From an uncultured Prevotella sp. (GTDB taxonomy: Bacteria > Bacteroidota > Bacteroidia > Bacteroidales > Bacteroidaceae): DNA of 64,000 nucleotides. How positions within the stretch are numbered: position 1 is the stretch's first letter; each line of letters begins with the position of its first letter. The stretch spans positions 1 to 64,000 of the forward strand of contig OMZV01000001.1 in the NCBI GenBank assembly GCA_900315635.1, read 5' to 3'. A model generated the notes under the pieces. The model had not been told where the DNA came from and ran no database searches. It saw only the letters and a program-made list of their open reading frames with translations. A program made the translations under genes and the position numbers. This document shows positions 27,018-36,406 of this stretch, in pieces.

Positions 27018-27929
27018 TTATCTGCGGCGTGTAGACTTTTGTGAAGTCGTTTTCTTCTTTGAAGAAGTTGACTTTGTGGTCTTCTTCTTTGAAGAGGTTG
27101 AAGTAGTTGTTGATGGGTGGTAATACTTTAGAGCCTCAGGAAGCCAGCCTTTAATATCCTTGATGCGCTGTTGGTCAGAAGGGTGGTCGCTGAGCCAGTT
27201 CTGCAAACCGGACTGCTGTGAGTTTGAAGAAGAAGCATTAGCCATACGGGTCCAGAATGTAACAGCCTCATTAGGGTTATAGCCAGCCATAGCCGCAAAG
27301 ATCAGTCCCATGTGGTCGGCTTCACTCTCATTGGCACGGCTGTACTTAGCATTGGCGAAGGAGAAAGCTGTGCCTGCAATATTTGAAGCAATGTCGCCAA
27401 CTCCGGAGCTTACCTGGTTGAGAACTGCACCACCTATGCTCGTAGCAACTTGCTGGCGGTACTGCTTGCTCATCTGTTCGGCACTGTGTTTTGCAACGGC
27501 GTGTGCGATTTCATGACCGAGGACAATGGCAAGCGCAGTCTCATTCTGAGTTACAGGAAGAAGACCAGTGTAAACAACAATTTTTCCACCAGGCATGCAG
27601 AAAGCGTTCACCTCATTGTTCTGAACCAGGTTGAACTCCCATGAGAAGTTTTTTACTTCGTTGGCATAACCATTATTCTTGAGATATGTCTCAACGGCGG
27701 TGGCAAGTCGAGTGCCTACACGCTTAACCATAGCAGTCTGCTCTGCATTAGTCGAAAGCTTTGCTGAAGACATGTACTTAGTGTACTCCTGATTGGAAAG
27801 AGCCAGAACCTGCTCATCACTTACAGAAAGAGTGTGCTTACGTCCAGTGATTGGGACTGTAGATGTCGTACCGCAACTGATAAGTGTGGCAACGGCTATA
27901 AGCATAAGAATGAATTTTCCTTTTTTCAT
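27018..27929 (-). CDS. M48 family zinc metalloprotease, lipoprotein (BepA/LoiP-like)
   Basis: A 303-aa protein with a lipoprotein signal (MKKGKFILMLIAVATLISC, Cys 19) and the zinc motif HEIAH in VLGHEIAHAVAKH, with the third ligand in NESEADHMG. Relatives degrade or fold outer-membrane proteins in the periplasm. The last 30 residues are a Ser/Thr/Lys/Arg repeat tail (SKKKTTKSTSSKKKTT) that is strongly basic and unusual for the core family. A TACCTTTG -7 box is on the minus strand at 27969-27976. NfeD begins about 80 bp downstream. Confidence 0.92.
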   Translation of the reverse strand: MKKGKFILMLIAVATLISCGTTSTVPITGRKHTLSVSDEQVLALSNQEYTKYMSSAKLSTNAEQTAMVKRVGTRLATAVETYLKNNGYANEVKNFSWEFNLVQNNEVNAFCMPGGKIVVYTGLLPVTQNETALAIVLGHEIAHAVAKHSAEQMSKQYRQQVATSIGGAVLNQVSSGVGDIASNIAGTAFSFANAKYSRANESEADHMGLIFAAMAGYNPNEAVTFWTRMANASSSNSQQSGLQNWLSDHPSDQQRIKDIKGWLPEALKYYHPSTTTSTSSKKKTTKSTSSKKKTTSQKSTRRR

Positions 27930-28049
27930 CTTTGTAGTATCTTGTCTTAATGTTATTGTCTTATACTGCAAAGGTAGTGAATAAAATCGGAACTTGAAAA
28001 TAAATACTAAAAAAAGAGGAACAAACTATCAAAGTTTATTCCTCTTTTG

Positions 28050-28122
28050 TGCGCCCTTAGGGACTCGAACCCTAGACCCACTGATTAAGAGTCAGTTGCT
28101 CTACCAACTGAGCTAAGGGCGC
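28050..28122 (-). tRNA. tRNA-Lys (CUU), copy 1
   Basis: A 73-nt cloverleaf on the minus strand: acceptor GCGCCCT/AGGGCGC with A discriminator, D arm GCTCAGTTGGTAGAGC, anticodon loop CTCTTAA (anticodon CTT), and T arm GGGTTCGAGTCCC. CCA is not encoded. It is the second of the pair in transcription order. Confidence 0.95.
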
Positions 28123-28160
28123 TTGCAATCATTAAGTAAGATAAATAATCTTTAGATTTG

Positions 28161-28233
28161 TGCGCCCTTAGGGACTCGAACCCTAGACCCACTGATTAAG
28201 AGTCAGTTGCTCTACCAGCTGAGCTAAGGGCGC
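28161..28233 (-). tRNA. tRNA-Lys (CUU), copy 2
   Basis: Same as the neighbouring gene except for one D-loop base (GCTGGTAG instead of GTTGGTAG). It is nearest the promoter. The two copies are separated by 38 bp. Confidence 0.95.
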
Positions 28234-28253
28234 TCATTTCTTGATTGCGGGTG

Positions 28254-28284
28254 CAAAGGTACTGCTTTTTTATTATTCTACAAA
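28254..28284 (-). promoter_or_regulatory. Promoter of the tRNA-Lys pair
   Basis: Minus strand TTTG (28281-28284), 19 bp, TACCTTTG (28254-28261). Both tRNAs follow on one transcript. Confidence 0.82.
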
Positions 28285-28314
28285 ATATATTGCATCTTTT
28301 TTTCAATAAAACGC

Positions 28315-28358
28315 AAAAAAATCCCTGTCTTCATAGCTTCATTGAGCTTGAGGCAGGG
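28315..28358 (-). terminator. Terminator after the pectate lyase gene
   Basis: On the minus strand CCCTGCCTC pairs with GAAGACAGGG (about 9 bp with wobble pairs), followed by ATTTTTTTG. Confidence 0.7.
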
Positions 28359-28381
28359 TTTACTAAGTATTTTGTGTCAGT

Positions 28382-28444
28382 GCTAACAGGAACTATTTCT
28401 AAATTATAAAGCTAACGGGTTTGAATAAATTTTTGAAAGCTAAC
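28382..28444. repeat. Degenerate 28-29-bp direct repeats headed by GCTAAC
   Basis: GCTAAC starts at 28382, 28411 and 28439, each followed by an AT-rich stretch ending in AAA. The repeats lie in the 3' untranslated region of the pectate lyase gene. The similarity outside the six-base head is weak. Confidence 0.35.
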
Positions 28445-28496
28445 AAGTAAAAAAGGGTTTAATCTAATTTCACATTTAATTATTATAGTATTCTTT

Positions 28497-30707
28497 CTAT
28501 TTTAATCCTATATACATTACTATATATTCGCTTGCCTTGTCCTTTGCCAGTTTGTGAGTTCCGGCAGGAAGGGTGCCAGTATAAGTATGTGTTGCGGTAT
28601 CGCAATCATGCTTTGTTCCGTCAATGCTGACGTTGTTTGCCTTGTTTGAACCTACTATGACAGTAATGGTCATTTCCTTGTCGGTTGTAAAGGTGATGGA
28701 GCCCTTGGAGTTTATCTTTGCACCTTTGGTGAGGTTGACGCCATTGATGGTTGTCTCACTGTCACCGTAAGAACCTACGAAAGTAAATGCAGGGTTAGAG
28801 ACACTTCCGTTGAATGTGCACTCAATGGAACTTGATATGGTCGTTCCCCCTGTGTCTCCGCCGATTTCGCCACCAGTTTGTCCGCCGGTGCTAGTTGTAT
28901 CGGTTTGCTCGCCAGTTTCTCCACTTTGAGCGTCAGGGTCGCCAAAGATGCCAACAAGGGTTGACTTGTAATTGTCGATAGCAGAAGAAAGTTTTGTGTT
29001 AATCTCCGCACTTTCGTCATCGACGGCATTATTGAACGTGAACTTAAAGTCGCCGTGGTTTATTCTTCCTGCACCGAGGAATCCGGTCACCTTTTCAGGT
29101 ACATCGTTGGCATTGTCAGGAGTATAAGAATACATCAGGCTTGGGTCAGTATCAAAGTTGTTGTAGGCATGACCGCCTTTCTTTGCTGTGACTGTTGCCG
29201 GAACTTTCTCGTCACGGGTAGTTGCGACGTATGCGTCGAAATCAGTGTTGTTCTGGCTATACGGAGTGAAACCGCCTTTGGCTGGAAGATCCTTTATGAC
29301 GTTATCGTAAGCTTTAATGATACCTCCATCCTCACCAGAGAGGACCGATGAACCATCATCTTTGATGTCGTGAGCCTGACTAGCGATGGTCATTGGGTAC
29401 TTCGTATCACGGAAATAATTCTTCTCGACGAATACATCTGAACTTGCCGCAGCACCGGCACCGTACTTCGCAACACCATCATAATAATTATTATAAAGGT
29501 GGACGCTCATGGTGCGTACACGAGGGTGGCGTGAGTCACTATGGTCGAACCAGTTGTGATGATAAGTGATGTAGTTTGGAGCTGTCTCGCTCTTCATTCC
29601 GCACATGCTCGACTTGCCGGTATCCCAGAAGTGGCAGTTGTCGATAGTGACGAACTTTGAGTCTGCCTTTACGTCGATACCACCGTCACCTTTGGCGTGG
29701 TCACCGCCACCTTGCTTTCCGTAGAATACGTCTACATTGTGTATCCAGATATTCTTATTGTCAGTATCGAGTGATATGCCATCGTCCATCTGGCGCATGA
29801 TACCAAGGTTGCGCATTTCAATGCTTGCTGCATTGCGGATGAGGAATCCGAAGCCGTGGATTGTGGCATCATTGCCGACACCCTCAATAGTGATGTTCAG
29901 AGGAGAGTCCTTAGCTGCACCCTTAATTTGAATACCCTCAGATGATGAACCGAATGCATCCATATCCTCAGCTTTCAACAGTCCGATGACACGAATGTCG
30001 AGAGGCGGCTGTGTTACATTCTTCTTCTGATAGGCATTGATAATAGCCTGAAGGCCTGTGAAAGTTCCGTTGGCAAGTGTTGCCGTAACAGTTTTGGCGT
30101 TATTCTTTGTAACGTAAAGAACGATAGCACCCTCTTTCAGAGAACCGTCGTTATTGTAAGCGCCTACACCGACAGTACGGTTAAAGTGGGCGAATCCCTC
30201 ACGGTTATAGTTTGAAACAGTAAGCGATGTAGCCTCACTCGCCTTTGTCTCATCCTCGGCATTGTTAATTACCGGAACTACTTTCAGCGAATAAACGCCA
30301 GCCTTCAGCCCTAGAGCGTCGGCACGTCCGTAAGTTCCGTAGTTGCGTACGAGTTGGTCGTCAAGCTTAGTGTATTCAGTGTAACTTCCGCCTTTTACGT
30401 ATACGTTGTAACTAGAAGCACCTTCCAGTGGAACCCAAGTAATGTATGCACTTTCCAACCATCCTGCCGATTCCTGAATCTGTACAGCTCCGGCAGCAAT
30501 TTTAGTAAAGCTTATACGGCTTGCAGTGAAAGAAGTGTTCTGTGGAGCGACGGTGACAGTGTTGCCATTGATGGCTACGCTGGACACTTCCGAAGTATTG
30601 TAGGAAGTTGTCGAACCGTCATTACTTACAATATTTATTTTGTTTTGAGCCGAAACCGCAGAAGAAACCAGCAGGGCGGCAAGTAAGATATTTGTTGACT
30701 TTCTCAT
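28497..30707 (-). CDS. Secreted pectate lyase, polysaccharide lyase family 1
   Basis: A 736-aa protein that should cleave polygalacturonate by beta-elimination. Order: signal peptide (MRKSTNILLAALLVSSAVSAQ), a fibronectin III-like region (about 70-165), a PL1 parallel beta-helix (about 170-530) with VTIDNCHFWDT, YHHNWFDHSDSRHPRVR (the RHPR arginine is the catalytic base region in this family), a Thr/Gly-rich linker (TDTTSTGGQTGGEIGGDTGG) and a C-terminal beta-sandwich of about 105 residues that may bind carbohydrate. It follows a small sorting-tail protein after 14 bp, and a LacI-type palindrome lies upstream of that pair. Confidence 0.9.
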   Translation of the reverse strand: MRKSTNILLAALLVSSAVSAQNKINIVSNDGSTTSYNTSEVSSVAINGNTVTVAPQNTSFTASRISFTKIAAGAVQIQESAGWLESAYITWVPLEGASSYNVYVKGGSYTEYTKLDDQLVRNYGTYGRADALGLKAGVYSLKVVPVINNAEDETKASEATSLTVSNYNREGFAHFNRTVGVGAYNNDGSLKEGAIVLYVTKNNAKTVTATLANGTFTGLQAIINAYQKKNVTQPPLDIRVIGLLKAEDMDAFGSSSEGIQIKGAAKDSPLNITIEGVGNDATIHGFGFLIRNAASIEMRNLGIMRQMDDGISLDTDNKNIWIHNVDVFYGKQGGGDHAKGDGGIDVKADSKFVTIDNCHFWDTGKSSMCGMKSETAPNYITYHHNWFDHSDSRHPRVRTMSVHLYNNYYDGVAKYGAGAAASSDVFVEKNYFRDTKYPMTIASQAHDIKDDGSSVLSGEDGGIIKAYDNVIKDLPAKGGFTPYSQNNTDFDAYVATTRDEKVPATVTAKKGGHAYNNFDTDPSLMYSYTPDNANDVPEKVTGFLGAGRINHGDFKFTFNNAVDDESAEINTKLSSAIDNYKSTLVGIFGDPDAQSGETGEQTDTTSTGGQTGGEIGGDTGGTTISSSIECTFNGSVSNPAFTFVGSYGDSETTINGVNLTKGAKINSKGSITFTTDKEMTITVIVGSNKANNVSIDGTKHDCDTATHTYTGTLPAGTHKLAKDKASEYIVMYIGLK

Positions 30708-30721
30708 GATTTGCCTCCTTT

Positions 30722-31174
30722 TTATTTCTTAATGAATTTAACGACATTGTTTCCCGTGCGCAGAATATAAGCACCTGCTTTCGCACTGGAAATGTCTACA
30801 TTTTGACTTTCGACTGAAACCTTTGTTTCTAATATCTTTTTACCGGAAATATCATATATTTGGATTGTCTGTCCAGGAGTTATTCCAGTCAGGTTTAATA
30901 TTCCACCGACAGTGCCTTTGAGATTGAATGCCTGTATATTATCAATTCCTGTAGTTGTGCCGAAGTTTATAATGACGGACGCCATGTCGGCACTCAGTTG
31001 TGTTCCGTCGTTAAAATGAAGAATGACATTATCGCCATCAAAAGTAAGCTCTGTAGCCGTCTTGTCTACAGTCTGGCCATTGATAGTGATGGTCTGTCCT
31101 GACTCGGTAACGGCCGCAAGGGTAGGTACAGCCATTCCTATAGCAAGACAAAGTGTCAGTAATTGCTTTCTCAT
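30722..31174 (-). CDS. Small secreted protein with a type IX-like C-terminal sorting domain
   Basis: A 150-aa protein with a signal peptide (MRKQLLTLCLAIGMAVPTLA) and, after about 70 residues of beta-rich sequence, a C-terminal domain typical of type IX cargo (IQIYDISGKKILE, ISSAKAGAYILR, VVKFIKK end). Almost all of the mature protein is this domain plus a short head, so the functional part is tiny. The first 75 residues resemble the N terminus of the pectate lyase downstream (a short ITINGQTV/TATELTF-type segment). It is the first gene of the pectate lyase operon; its role is unknown. Confidence 0.75.
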   Translation of the reverse strand: MRKQLLTLCLAIGMAVPTLAAVTESGQTITINGQTVDKTATELTFDGDNVILHFNDGTQLSADMASVIINFGTTTGIDNIQAFNLKGTVGGILNLTGITPGQTIQIYDISGKKILETKVSVESQNVDISSAKAGAYILRTGNNVVKFIKK

Positions 31175-31252
31175 TATTTTTATTGATTCAAATTAGTAAA
31201 TTGATTCCAGACTACAACCTTATTTTAAGGTCAGTGTAATTGTTTTCCGGTA

Positions 31253-31284
31253 CAAAAATACTAATATTTAATGAGCGTAGCAAC
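31253..31284 (-). promoter_or_regulatory. Promoter of the pectate lyase operon
   Basis: A -7 box TATTTTTG is on the minus strand at 31253-31260, and a weaker -33 (GTTG, 31281-31284) lies 20 bp upstream. The imperfect -33 fits a promoter that needs an activator. Confidence 0.6.
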
Positions 31285-31303
31285 TGCTGACTTGTGAAAA
31301 AAT

Positions 31304-31319
31304 ACGTAAACGTTTACGT
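31304..31319. promoter_or_regulatory. LacI-type operator upstream of the pectate lyase operon
   Basis: ACGTAAACGTTTACGT is a perfect 16-bp palindrome matching the LacI/GalR operator pattern. Its centre is 55 bp upstream of the -7 box. The position upstream of the -33 suggests activation or looping rather than simple blocking. The regulator gene is not in the window. Confidence 0.65.
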
Positions 31320-31324
31320 GTTGT

Positions 31325-32404
31325 CTAGAGCATGCCTTTAGTAGAAGGAAGTTGGAAGTGGTAAATGTCCCTTCTTACCGCCATTTTCAAAGCCCTTGCC
31401 AACGCTTTGAAAATGCCTTCAATCTTATGGTGCTCGTTTGTTCCTTCTGCCTTAATGTTGAGGTTCATGCGGGCGGCATCGCTGAGACTCTTGAAGAAGT
31501 GAAAGAACATTTCCGTAGGCATCTCACCGATCTTCTCGCGATGGAATTCGGCATCCCACACTAGCCAGGGACGTCCTCCGAAGTCCAGTGCTACTTGGCA
31601 GAGACAATCATCCATCGGCAAGCAGAATCCATAACGCTCAATGCCTCGCTTGTCGCCTAAAGCCTTGTCTATGCATTCGCCGAGGGCAATGCCAGTATCC
31701 TCGATAGTATGGTGCTCGTCGACATAGAGGTCGCCTTTGGTGTGGACGGTAAGGTCCATCATTCCGTGCCTGCCTATCTGCTCAAGCATGTGGTCGAAGA
31801 ATCCTATGCCCGTGGAAATATCGCATTTTCCGGTACCATCAAGGTTCAGCTTAATATAGATGTCGGTCTCCTTCGTTGTCCGTTTTATCTCTGCTATGCG
31901 CTCGCCAGCGAAGAGAATCTCCGCAATCTTGTCCCACGTCATTCCGTCACGTCCGAGTATAAGCGCCTTGCATCCAATGTTCCGGGCCAGCTCGGCATCA
32001 CTTTCCCGGTCGCCTATGACATAGCTTCCTTCAAGGTCGTACTTCTCATTGCTGATGTATTCTTTTTCTAGCATTCCCGTGCCCGGTTTGCGATAGGGTG
32101 AGTTGTCTTCGGGAAAGTGCCTGTCAATGAGTTGGTCGTCGAACGTGATGCCTTCGCCTGCAAGAGTCTGAAGGATGAAATTATGGACAGGCAGGAAGTC
32201 TTCTTCGGGGAAAGCCGGTGTGCCCAGTCCGTCCTGATTGCTCACCATGACGAACTTGAAGTCGAGTTTCTTACGGATGAATCCCAGATTACGGAAGACT
32301 CCAGGCACGAATTTTAGTTTGCTGAAGGAGTCAACCTGCTCGTCTTCTGGTTCTTCTACCAGAGTTCCGTCACGGTCGATGAACAGTACCTTTGTTTTCT
32401 TCAT
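31325..32404 (-). CDS. hisB: HisB, fused histidinol-phosphatase and imidazoleglycerol-phosphate dehydratase
   Basis: Catalyses steps 6 and 8 of histidine synthesis. Residues 1-165 are a HAD phosphatase (DRDGTL nucleophile motif, [15 protein letters not shown]). Residues 170-359 are the dehydratase with its two metal-binding blocks [10 protein letters not shown] and [11 protein letters not shown]. At 359 aa it has normal fused length. The start overlaps the stop of the upstream membrane protein by 4 bp (ATGA). No other his gene is nearby. Confidence 0.95.
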   Translation of the reverse strand: MKKTKVLFIDRDGTLVEEPEDEQVDSFSKLKFVPGVFRNLGFIRKKLDFKFVMVSNQDGLGTPAFPEEDFLPVHNFILQTLAGEGITFDDQLIDRHFPEDNSPYRKPGTGMLEKEYISNEKYDLEGSYVIGDRESDAELARNIGCKALILGRDGMTWDKIAEILFAGERIAEIKRTTKETDIYIKLNLDGTGKCDISTGIGFFDHMLEQIGRHGMMDLTVHTKGDLYVDEHHTIEDTGIALGECIDKALGDKRGIERYGFCLPMDDCLCQVALDFGGRPWLVWDAEFHREKIGEMPTEMFFHFFKSLSDAARMNLNIKAEGTNEHHKIEGIFKALARALKMAVRRDIYHFQLPSTKGML

Positions 32405-33141
32405 TTGCGTTGTTGAGTTTTATCCTTATTTGATGTTTGCGCCTTTCTCTCCATGATAGTCTTCTCGCGTGTCAGTATTGCACCGTGGGCGAATGCCATA
32501 GCGTATGTTTGCCATAGCTGTACGAACAGGAAAATGAATCCCGTCAGTGCCCCGACGAAGAATAGAATCCACGGAAACGAAGCAGGCAGTCCTGACGGGT
32601 CGCCGCCTGCCATGCCGATATTGTTTGCTGTAAGTGAATAAACGCATATATAAAGAGGAATACACAATACCAGCGAGAGAGCCGCCATAATAATGCAGCT
32701 CATGAGAAGCGTGCCAAACAGATAGCCCCAGTGCTTGAATCCTGTCTTCAGGGCACGTCCTGCGTGAGGCTCTTCCTCTAGCATCTCTTCCATTATGACA
32801 TTAATAAAAGGAATACCTATGAGTGGCAGGACCCAAAAAGGAATGCTCCATAGCGTAGCCTTTGTAGCCCGCCAAAGCTTTTCGCTTGCCTTACCACCGT
32901 CAATGAGTTTGAAGAGTCGTCCGTTCCAGAATATTGTCGAGACGACCAAAGCCAGCAATGACAACACTTCGAGTACGGTGCTGTGCCAGGCGAACGATTC
33001 GAGCACAAGTCCGAGGATAACGCCAAAAGCAGCTGCCTCAATCCATGAGCCCGAGAGAATAGTATGAATGTTCGACCGGAATAACTTGTATCCAGAGGCA
33101 ATGCTTGCCGAGAAACTTCTGTACTTATATATTTGTTCCAT
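32401..33141 (-). CDS. Multi-pass membrane protein, function unknown
   Basis: A 246-aa protein with about six hydrophobic segments (near residues 30-50, 55-75, 95-115, 138-165, 190-215) and a basic tail ending KDKTQQRK. No catalytic motif is visible. It lies between the SpoU-type methylase (21 bp upstream) and hisB (4-bp overlap), apparently in one operon. Confidence 0.75.
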   Translation of the reverse strand: MEQIYKYRSFSASIASGYKLFRSNIHTILSGSWIEAAAFGVILGLVLESFAWHSTVLEVLSLLALVVSTIFWNGRLFKLIDGGKASEKLWRATKATLWSIPFWVLPLIGIPFINVIMEEMLEEEPHAGRALKTGFKHWGYLFGTLLMSCIIMAALSLVLCIPLYICVYSLTANNIGMAGGDPSGLPASFPWILFFVGALTGFIFLFVQLWQTYAMAFAHGAILTREKTIMERKAQTSNKDKTQQRK

Positions 33142-33162
33142 GATAGCCTGAAATATATTCTT

Positions 33163-33885
33163 TTAACCTTTGACCACTACTCTCCGTCTGAACTCGGCAC
33201 AAGTCACCGCCGTTGCTATCGCCACGTTGAGTGAGTCGGCGGTAGACCTGCCTTCGGGATAGTTAGGGATGAGCAGAGGCGACTTTATCAGCGGACGCAC
33301 CTCGTTGGAAATTCCGTTGCCCTCGTTGCCCATGACAATGAGCCCTTCTTCCGTAAGAGGAGAGGAGTAGATATTCTTCCCGTTGAGCAACGTTCCGTAA
33401 ACGGGATAGTCGTCGGGCAGGTTAGAGATGAACCTTGCGAGGTCGCCCACGTACCGTACCCTCACTCTTGCAATGCTTGCCATCGTTGCTTGAATAACCT
33501 TCGGACTCCAGCAATCGGCGGTCTGTGCTGAGCATACGATGTCCTCAATGCCGAACCAGTCGGCAACACGAATTATCGTTCCCACGTTGCCTGGATCCTG
33601 AACTCCGTCGAGGGCGAGCACGAGTCCGTGCAGATTGTCTGTTCCGCCAACCTTTGTGAAAGCATATTCAGGAATGCGGAACACTCCGAGGACTCCCTGA
33701 GGATGTTGCAAAAAACTGGCGTGGCGCACGTCATCGGGATCCTCAATCACCTGTTCGGCATGGAATCCCGCAGTTCTGAGGTCGCCGACAACCTTAGGTC
33801 CCTCGGCAACGAAAAGCCCCGTTTTCTCCCTGCCTTTTTTAGTGCCAAGGGAGTGGATGAGTTTTATGGTGTTTTTTGAAATCAC
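33163..33885 (-). CDS. SpoU/TrmH family RNA 2'-O-methyltransferase
   Basis: A 240-aa SAM-dependent enzyme of the knotted SPOUT class. The three motifs are LDGVQDPGNVGTIIRVADWFG, VMGNEGNGISNEV and IPNYPEGRSTADSLNVAIATAV. The target (rRNA or tRNA) is not determined by the sequence. The start is unclear: the family normally begins at ISKNTIKLIHS, which fits the GTG at 33885. That codon lies 5 nt after a -7-like TATTTTTG (33890-33897), so the mRNA could be leaderless. An upstream ATG at 33927 is the alternative. Confidence 0.85.
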   Translation of the reverse strand: MISKNTIKLIHSLGTKKGREKTGLFVAEGPKVVGDLRTAGFHAEQVIEDPDDVRHASFLQHPQGVLGVFRIPEYAFTKVGGTDNLHGLVLALDGVQDPGNVGTIIRVADWFGIEDIVCSAQTADCWSPKVIQATMASIARVRVRYVGDLARFISNLPDDYPVYGTLLNGKNIYSSPLTEEGLIVMGNEGNGISNEVRPLIKSPLLIPNYPEGRSTADSLNVAIATAVTCAEFRRRVVVKG

Positions 33886-33969
33886 AATGCAAAAATACAA
33901 AAAAGTATTTACCAATCGGTATAACATAATAAGTTTTTTGTAACTTTGCCGAAAATTTAGCGAAAATTG

Positions 33970-36183
33970 ATGATTAGGCGACATCTGAGCAACATCTTCT
34001 GCCTGATTAGCACTACGGTCGTTATAATTATGACGTCGTGCTCGGCAAGCAAATTTATTCCTGACGACAAATATATGCTCGACAAAGTGGAAATCAAGTC
34101 CGACGTCAAAGGATTTGATGCGGTCCAGCTAGAGCCTTATATTCGTCAGACAGCCAACTCTCGTTGGTTTTCCCTGTTCAAGATACCTCTCGGCACCTAC
34201 GCCCTCTCGGGAAGGGACACTACCAAATGGATTAACCGTACACTTCAGCGCATTGGCGAGCAGCCTGTACTTTTCGATTCGGCTCAGGCGCGCCTCTCCT
34301 GCGAGGACCTGCGCACGGCAATGCAGAACATGGGCTACATGAACGCTTCTGTCTCGTTTGATGTCAAGCCTAAGCGCAAGAAACGCCTGGACGCTATATA
34401 CACACTCCATCCCGGCGATCCTTTCTATATCCGTCATTTCACTTATGACATACAGGACAGCGTCATTGCCAAAGTCCTTAAGCCTTATATCACAGGGGAA
34501 TTCACGCCTCGCCAATTCACCGTCTCCTCTCTTGACCAGGAACGTTCACGACTTACGGCAATCCTCAATGACTCTGGCTATTACCGGTTCAACAAGAACT
34601 TCATACAGTATTCCGCCGATAGTGTCCGCGGCTCACGTGACGTCAATGTCGTGCTCCACTTGATGAAATATCGCAAATCGTCCGACACGCCCGAGACACT
34701 CCATCCACGATACAAGATCGACCGTGTGCTCTTTGTTCCCGGCGACAGTACTGGACTCCACCTCCGCCGCTCTGTTCTAGAGAACAGTACTGCCATCAAT
34801 TCGGGCGATTATTTCAGTTCCACTAATCTCCGCCGAACCTACAACAGCTTTGCCCGTCTTGGAGCTGTTCGTTACACCAATATCGACTTCATAGAGCATC
34901 CTGACACGGCCTTGCTTGACTGCCGTCTGCAAATATCCAACAATAAGCCGAACACCATCTCGTTTCAGCCCGAGGGCACCAATACTGCCGGTGACCTTGG
35001 AGCTGCTGCATCGCTCACCTATCAGAACCGGAACATCTTTCGGGGAAGCGAACTATTTAGCATACAGCTCCGTGCAGCATTCGAGGCTATATCGAAGCTA
35101 GAAGGATACGATGCCAACGACTATGAGGAATATAGTGTAACTGCTTCTCTGCAGTTCCCACGCTTTGTAGCTCCGTTCCTGTCGAATAAGGTTCGGTATC
35201 GCAGTACGGCAACATCAGAAATATCTGTATCGTGGGATTTGCAGAACCGTCCTGAGTTCCACCGCAGGGTCTTCTCTGCAGCATGGAAGTATCGATGGCA
35301 GAACCAGCGCAGACATCTCAACTATAACCTCGACCTGCTTGACCTCAACTATGTCTACATGCCGTGGATAAGCCAGACATTCAAGCACGACTATCTCGAC
35401 AGTGTGTCCAACCGCAATGCCATTCTGCGATATAACTATGAGGATCTGTTCATCATGAAGATTGGATTCGGAGTACTCTACAATCACAACAACAACGCCA
35501 TACGTGCCAATATCGAAACGGCTGGCAATCTCTTGCGGGGGCTTTCGAGTGCCTTTGGGTTCAAACGTGACGAACAGGGAAGGTATAAGCTCTTTAATAT
35601 TGCCTACGCCGAATATGTCAAGTTCGACTTCGACTATACCCATCAATTTATTTTTGACCCAAATAACCAGCTCGTGCTCCATACCGACTTTGGTATAGCA
35701 TGGCCTTACGGCAACAGTACGGTGCTGCCTTTCGAGAAGCGGTATTTTGCAGGTGGAGCAAACTCAGTGCGCGGATGGAGCGTCCGTGAGCTCGGACCGG
35801 GAAAGTTCCGCGGTCATGATGGTCGTATCGACTTCATCAACCAGACGGGTGACATGAAACTCGACCTCAACGCAGAGTTCCGTTCGCACCTGTTCTGGAA
35901 GTTCGACGGTGCTGTGTTCGTTGATGCGGGCAATATCTGGACTCTGCGTGACTATGCCGAGCAACCCGGCGGTCAGTTTAAGTGGAATGAGTTTTATAAG
36001 CAGATTGCTGTTGCTTACGGACTGGGACTTCGCCTTAACTTCGACTATTTCATCCTGCGTTTCGATGCGGGCATGAAGGCCATAAACCCAGCCTACGAGA
36101 GCCAGCATGAGCATTATGCCATTTTCCATCCTGACTGGGGACGCGACTTCACTTTCCACTTTGCGGTGGGACTTCCATTCTAA
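33970..36183 (+). CDS. tamL: TamL, BamA-family outer-membrane assembly lipoprotein
   Basis: A 737-aa protein with a lipobox (MTSCSAS), POTRA-like repeats (about residues 35-330) and a C-terminal Omp85 barrel including the loop 6 region FAGGANSVRGWSVRELGPG. In Bacteroidetes this lipidated BamA relative partners with TamB in building the outer membrane. A TAACTTTG -7 box at 33941-33948 lies back-to-back with the TrmH-type gene promoter region. The ATG at 33970 gives the shortest leader; the preceding TTG is not needed. Confidence 0.92.
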   Translation: MIRRHLSNIFCLISTTVVIIMTSCSASKFIPDDKYMLDKVEIKSDVKGFDAVQLEPYIRQTANSRWFSLFKIPLGTYALSGRDTTKWINRTLQRIGEQPVLFDSAQARLSCEDLRTAMQNMGYMNASVSFDVKPKRKKRLDAIYTLHPGDPFYIRHFTYDIQDSVIAKVLKPYITGEFTPRQFTVSSLDQERSRLTAILNDSGYYRFNKNFIQYSADSVRGSRDVNVVLHLMKYRKSSDTPETLHPRYKIDRVLFVPGDSTGLHLRRSVLENSTAINSGDYFSSTNLRRTYNSFARLGAVRYTNIDFIEHPDTALLDCRLQISNNKPNTISFQPEGTNTAGDLGAAASLTYQNRNIFRGSELFSIQLRAAFEAISKLEGYDANDYEEYSVTASLQFPRFVAPFLSNKVRYRSTATSEISVSWDLQNRPEFHRRVFSAAWKYRWQNQRRHLNYNLDLLDLNYVYMPWISQTFKHDYLDSVSNRNAILRYNYEDLFIMKIGFGVLYNHNNNAIRANIETAGNLLRGLSSAFGFKRDEQGRYKLFNIAYAEYVKFDFDYTHQFIFDPNNQLVLHTDFGIAWPYGNSTVLPFEKRYFAGGANSVRGWSVRELGPGKFRGHDGRIDFINQTGDMKLDLNAEFRSHLFWKFDGAVFVDAGNIWTLRDYAEQPGGQFKWNEFYKQIAVAYGLGLRLNFDYFILRFDAGMKAINPAYESQHEHYAIFHPDWGRDFTFHFAVGLPF

Positions 36184-36224
36184 CAATAGCACACTTCGTG
36201 GACAACAAGGGCAGACATCAGCAA

Positions 36225-36268
36225 AAAGAGAAATATTTTGATATTGATTTCCCCTTCTCTTTATATTT
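36225..36268 (+). terminator. Probable terminator after tamL
   Basis: AAAGAGAA (36225-36232) pairs with TTCTCTTT (36255-36262), followed by ATATTTT. The stem is AT-rich, so it is a weak candidate. Confidence 0.4.
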
Positions 36269-36290
36269 TAAAAAATTTGGGCTAAAATCA

Positions 36291-36320
36291 TTGGCAATCA
36301 AGAATTTATTTGTACCTTTG
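36291..36320 (+). promoter_or_regulatory. Promoter and leader of rpsA
   Basis: TTGG (36291-36294), 18 bp, TACCTTTG (36313-36320). The leader of about 80 nt holds a small hairpin, AAGGCA (36329-36334) with TGCCTT (36341-36346), and is otherwise AT-rich and open. Confidence 0.75.
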
Positions 36321-36406
36321 CAGCCCGTAAGGCATAATTGTGCCTTTACATATAAATTATCAACATAAAGTCTAACTTTATTAATTAAATTTATTTTTAA
36401 ACATTT

